The notes beneath the pieces were generated by a model. It saw only the letters and a program-made list of their open reading frames with translations. It made no database searches and had not been told where the DNA came from. A stretch of DNA of 9,814 nucleotides from Ignavibacteriales bacterium (GTDB lineage Bacteria; Bacteroidota; Ignavibacteria; T3Sed10-11), in NCBI GenBank assembly GCA_003560935.1, contig PWJF01000145.1:1-9814 (forward strand), in the 5' to 3' direction. Below, in pieces: positions 8,637 through 9,814 of the stretch. The number at the start of each line of letters is the position of its first letter. Position 1 is the stretch's first letter. The position numbers and the translations under genes were made by a program.

Positions 8637-8642
8637 TCCCTT
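8637..8642 (-). promoter_or_regulatory. Ribosome binding site deciding the smc start
   Basis: The minus strand reads AAGGGA three bases before the ATG at 8633. It overlaps the stop codon of the gene upstream. Spacing is a little short, but together with the canonical MYLSKLDIFGFKSF start it supports 8633 over the TTG at 8714, which would put 74 bases of overlap on the upstream gene and add a 27-residue N-terminus foreign to the family. Confidence 0.55.
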
Positions 8643-9814
8643 AGAACCGGAATCCCTCAAACATATGAACGAAAAAACTAATGTATGAAAAAGTGGCTTG
8701 CATATATTCGCCAATAAGAATCATGATACCGTTCATCGATATCAGGATAAAAATACCAAGCACATAAACACGAAATGCATGTATATCATAAATTATCGAT
8801 ATGCCTTTAAATAGCCGGGAAATTACCCACAACAGGAGCACGCCGATCAGAGATAAAATAGGCACCACATAAAATTCCGTTTCGAGTACATTATATAAGA
8901 TCATTGAAAGAGGAATAAATGCCACGAGCGGCAGCGCCGACCAGAAGGTGATAATTAATGAATGTGAGATTAAAACTCTGTTTTTTACAAATAAGGAACA
9001 TAGCTGCACAACGAGCGTTATAACGAGCAGCATTAAAAAATGCAGTCCGGTTAAAATTAATATAAGTTGCCATGTTTGGTGAATCGTATCTGCAAGGATC
9101 GATTTTACGGTATCGGTGATTAGAAAATGGGTAAACACATAATCGACAATCTGGTGATTGCTGTAATGCTGCAAGAAGCTTGAAAAGATCATTGCCAGCG
9201 TCAGAGATATTACGAGTCCAAGATACAGTGTGTGAAATCCGGAAAGTAGTCGTTGATCTCGAACATCGGCATAAAAGTTATACGATCGGAGCAGGGATCG
9301 GTTCACATTTTCACGGAATCGTCTATTGGAATTCAACATATATGCAAATCCGATAAGAACAATAAATCCACCAACAATATATTCAAACGGAGTCGTCCCG
9401 GGAGTTTCACCGGCGGTTAAGGTCGGTGGTTTTTCACCCCGATACAATGCACGTATAACTTCATAACTTTTTCGCTGACGTCTGTCGGCTCCTACGATAC
9501 CGGTCGTATGCAGTGTGCGATCATCGGAATAGACTACCATGGACGGACGTTCCGATCGCCAGTCGGTGAACGAATTGACGATAATTCCGTGCACATTGTG
9601 AACGCGTAACATTTGCATCATCTGCAATAAATATCGCGCTTGCGCCTCATAGGATGCCGGGTCACTATATCCTGCGGTATTTCCGGGTTCGACATAATAA
9701 CTCAGTTTTCCGATAAACAACGGCTTTTCAGGGAATCTCTCCTTCCACAATTCAACAGACTGCAATACCCCGTCGATCAATCCGGGGGGGATATTTAACA
9801 CCGCAATATCGAGA
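8641..9814 (-). CDS. Glycoside hydrolase family 2-like domain fused to a multi-pass membrane domain (5' end outside window)
   Basis: Only the C-terminal 390 residues are seen; the frame is open to the window edge (LDIAVLNIPPG...), so the start lies beyond it. Numbering from the Val codon at 9801, residues 1-123 look like the last strands of a (beta/alpha)8 barrel of glycoside hydrolase family 2 (beta-galactosidase/glucuronidase type): FPEKPLFIGKLSYYVEPGNTAGYSDPASYEAQARYL, then HGIIVNSFTDWRSERP (71-86) and TTGIVGADRRQRKSYEVIRALYRGEK (99-124), the typical barrel end. Where active GH2 enzymes have the nucleophile Glu (T/S-E-Y/F-G), this protein reads Gly-Lys (31-32), so it may be catalytically dead. 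A Pro/Thr/Gly-rich linker (125-138) follows, then about six hydrophobic spans (roughly 139-156, 188-209, 243-270, 280-303, 309-328, 343-364), faintly like Yip1-family membrane domains. I infer that the sugar-binding part faces the periplasm. Its function is unknown. Both domain assignments are by eye and moderate to weak; Yip1 is the weaker. Confidence 0.6.
   Translation of the reverse strand, partial: LDIAVLNIPPGLIDGVLQSVELWKERFPEKPLFIGKLSYYVEPGNTAGYSDPASYEAQARYLLQMMQMLRVHNVHGIIVNSFTDWRSERPSMVVYSDDRTLHTTGIVGADRRQRKSYEVIRALYRGEKPPTLTAGETPGTTPFEYIVGGFIVLIGFAYMLNSNRRFRENVNRSLLRSYNFYADVRDQRLLSGFHTLYLGLVISLTLAMIFSSFLQHYSNHQIVDYVFTHFLITDTVKSILADTIHQTWQLILILTGLHFLMLLVITLVVQLCSLFVKNRVLISHSLIITFWSALPLVAFIPLSMILYNVLETEFYVVPILSLIGVLLLWVISRLFKGISIIYDIHAFRVYVLGIFILISMNGIMILIGEYMQATFSYISFFVHMFEGFRF

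Noticed and set aside
8203..8688. 161-residue open frame on the plus strand
   Set aside because: It lies opposite the Smc N-terminal head, which is unmistakably coding on the minus strand. Its translation shows no recognisable motif.
8634..8714. Extension of smc to an upstream TTG start at 8714 (27 extra residues)
   Set aside because: The extra residues do not resemble any Smc N-terminus and overlap the upstream gene by 74 bases. The ATG at 8633 yields the canonical start and has a ribosome binding site.
9799..9801. GTG at 9801 as the start of the membrane fusion gene
   Set aside because: The frame stays open to the window edge (LDIAV...), the codon lies within what looks like a barrel strand, and no ribosome binding site can be judged. 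The gene is cut by the window.

Overview
The window is a tightly packed run of seven genes, all on the minus strand, so transcription runs from high to low coordinates. The two end genes are cut by the window edges. In transcription order they are: the C-terminal part of a membrane protein with a glycoside-hydrolase-like domain (8641-9814); the chromosome condensation ATPase Smc (5043-8633); an MtnX-like HAD phosphatase (4321-5043); lipid-A-disaccharide synthase LpxB (3164-4315); a DUF374/lysophospholipid-acyltransferase-like protein (2495-3145); tetraacyldisaccharide 4'-kinase LpxK (1419-2498); and the N-terminal 467 residues of pyruvate, phosphate dikinase (1-1402). Gaps between genes are -4 to +18 bases. 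There is no gene-free stretch of note and I see no internal terminator hairpin, so one polycistronic transcript is the simplest reading. I found no RNA gene, mobile element, CRISPR array or integration site.

The organism is a Gram-negative (diderm) bacterium that makes lipid A, as shown by lpxB and lpxK. G+C looks moderate. The use of pyruvate, phosphate dikinase, the DUF374 protein beside lpxB/lpxK, the general absence of Shine-Dalgarno sequences inside the cluster, and the style of the Smc and membrane proteins would fit a lineage in or near the FCB group (for example Fibrobacterota/Chitinispirillota-like, Marinimicrobia or a related candidate phylum). This is a low-confidence inference; no marker in the window settles it.

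Three genes work together. LpxB joins UDP-2,3-diacylglucosamine and lipid X into the disaccharide-1-phosphate, LpxK phosphorylates it at the 4' position to give lipid IVA, and the DUF374 protein between them is a good candidate for a late lipid A acyltransferase of the LpxJ kind. Smc (chromosome segregation), the phosphatase (substrate unknown here) and pyruvate, phosphate dikinase (phosphoenolpyruvate/pyruvate interconversion) have no known biochemical tie to lipid A and are probably linked by shared transcription. Most of the window is core metabolism and chromosome biology. The least ordinary items are the glycosidase-like/membrane fusion with an apparently missing catalytic residue, the DUF374 protein, and the MtnX-like phosphatase outside any methionine salvage setting.
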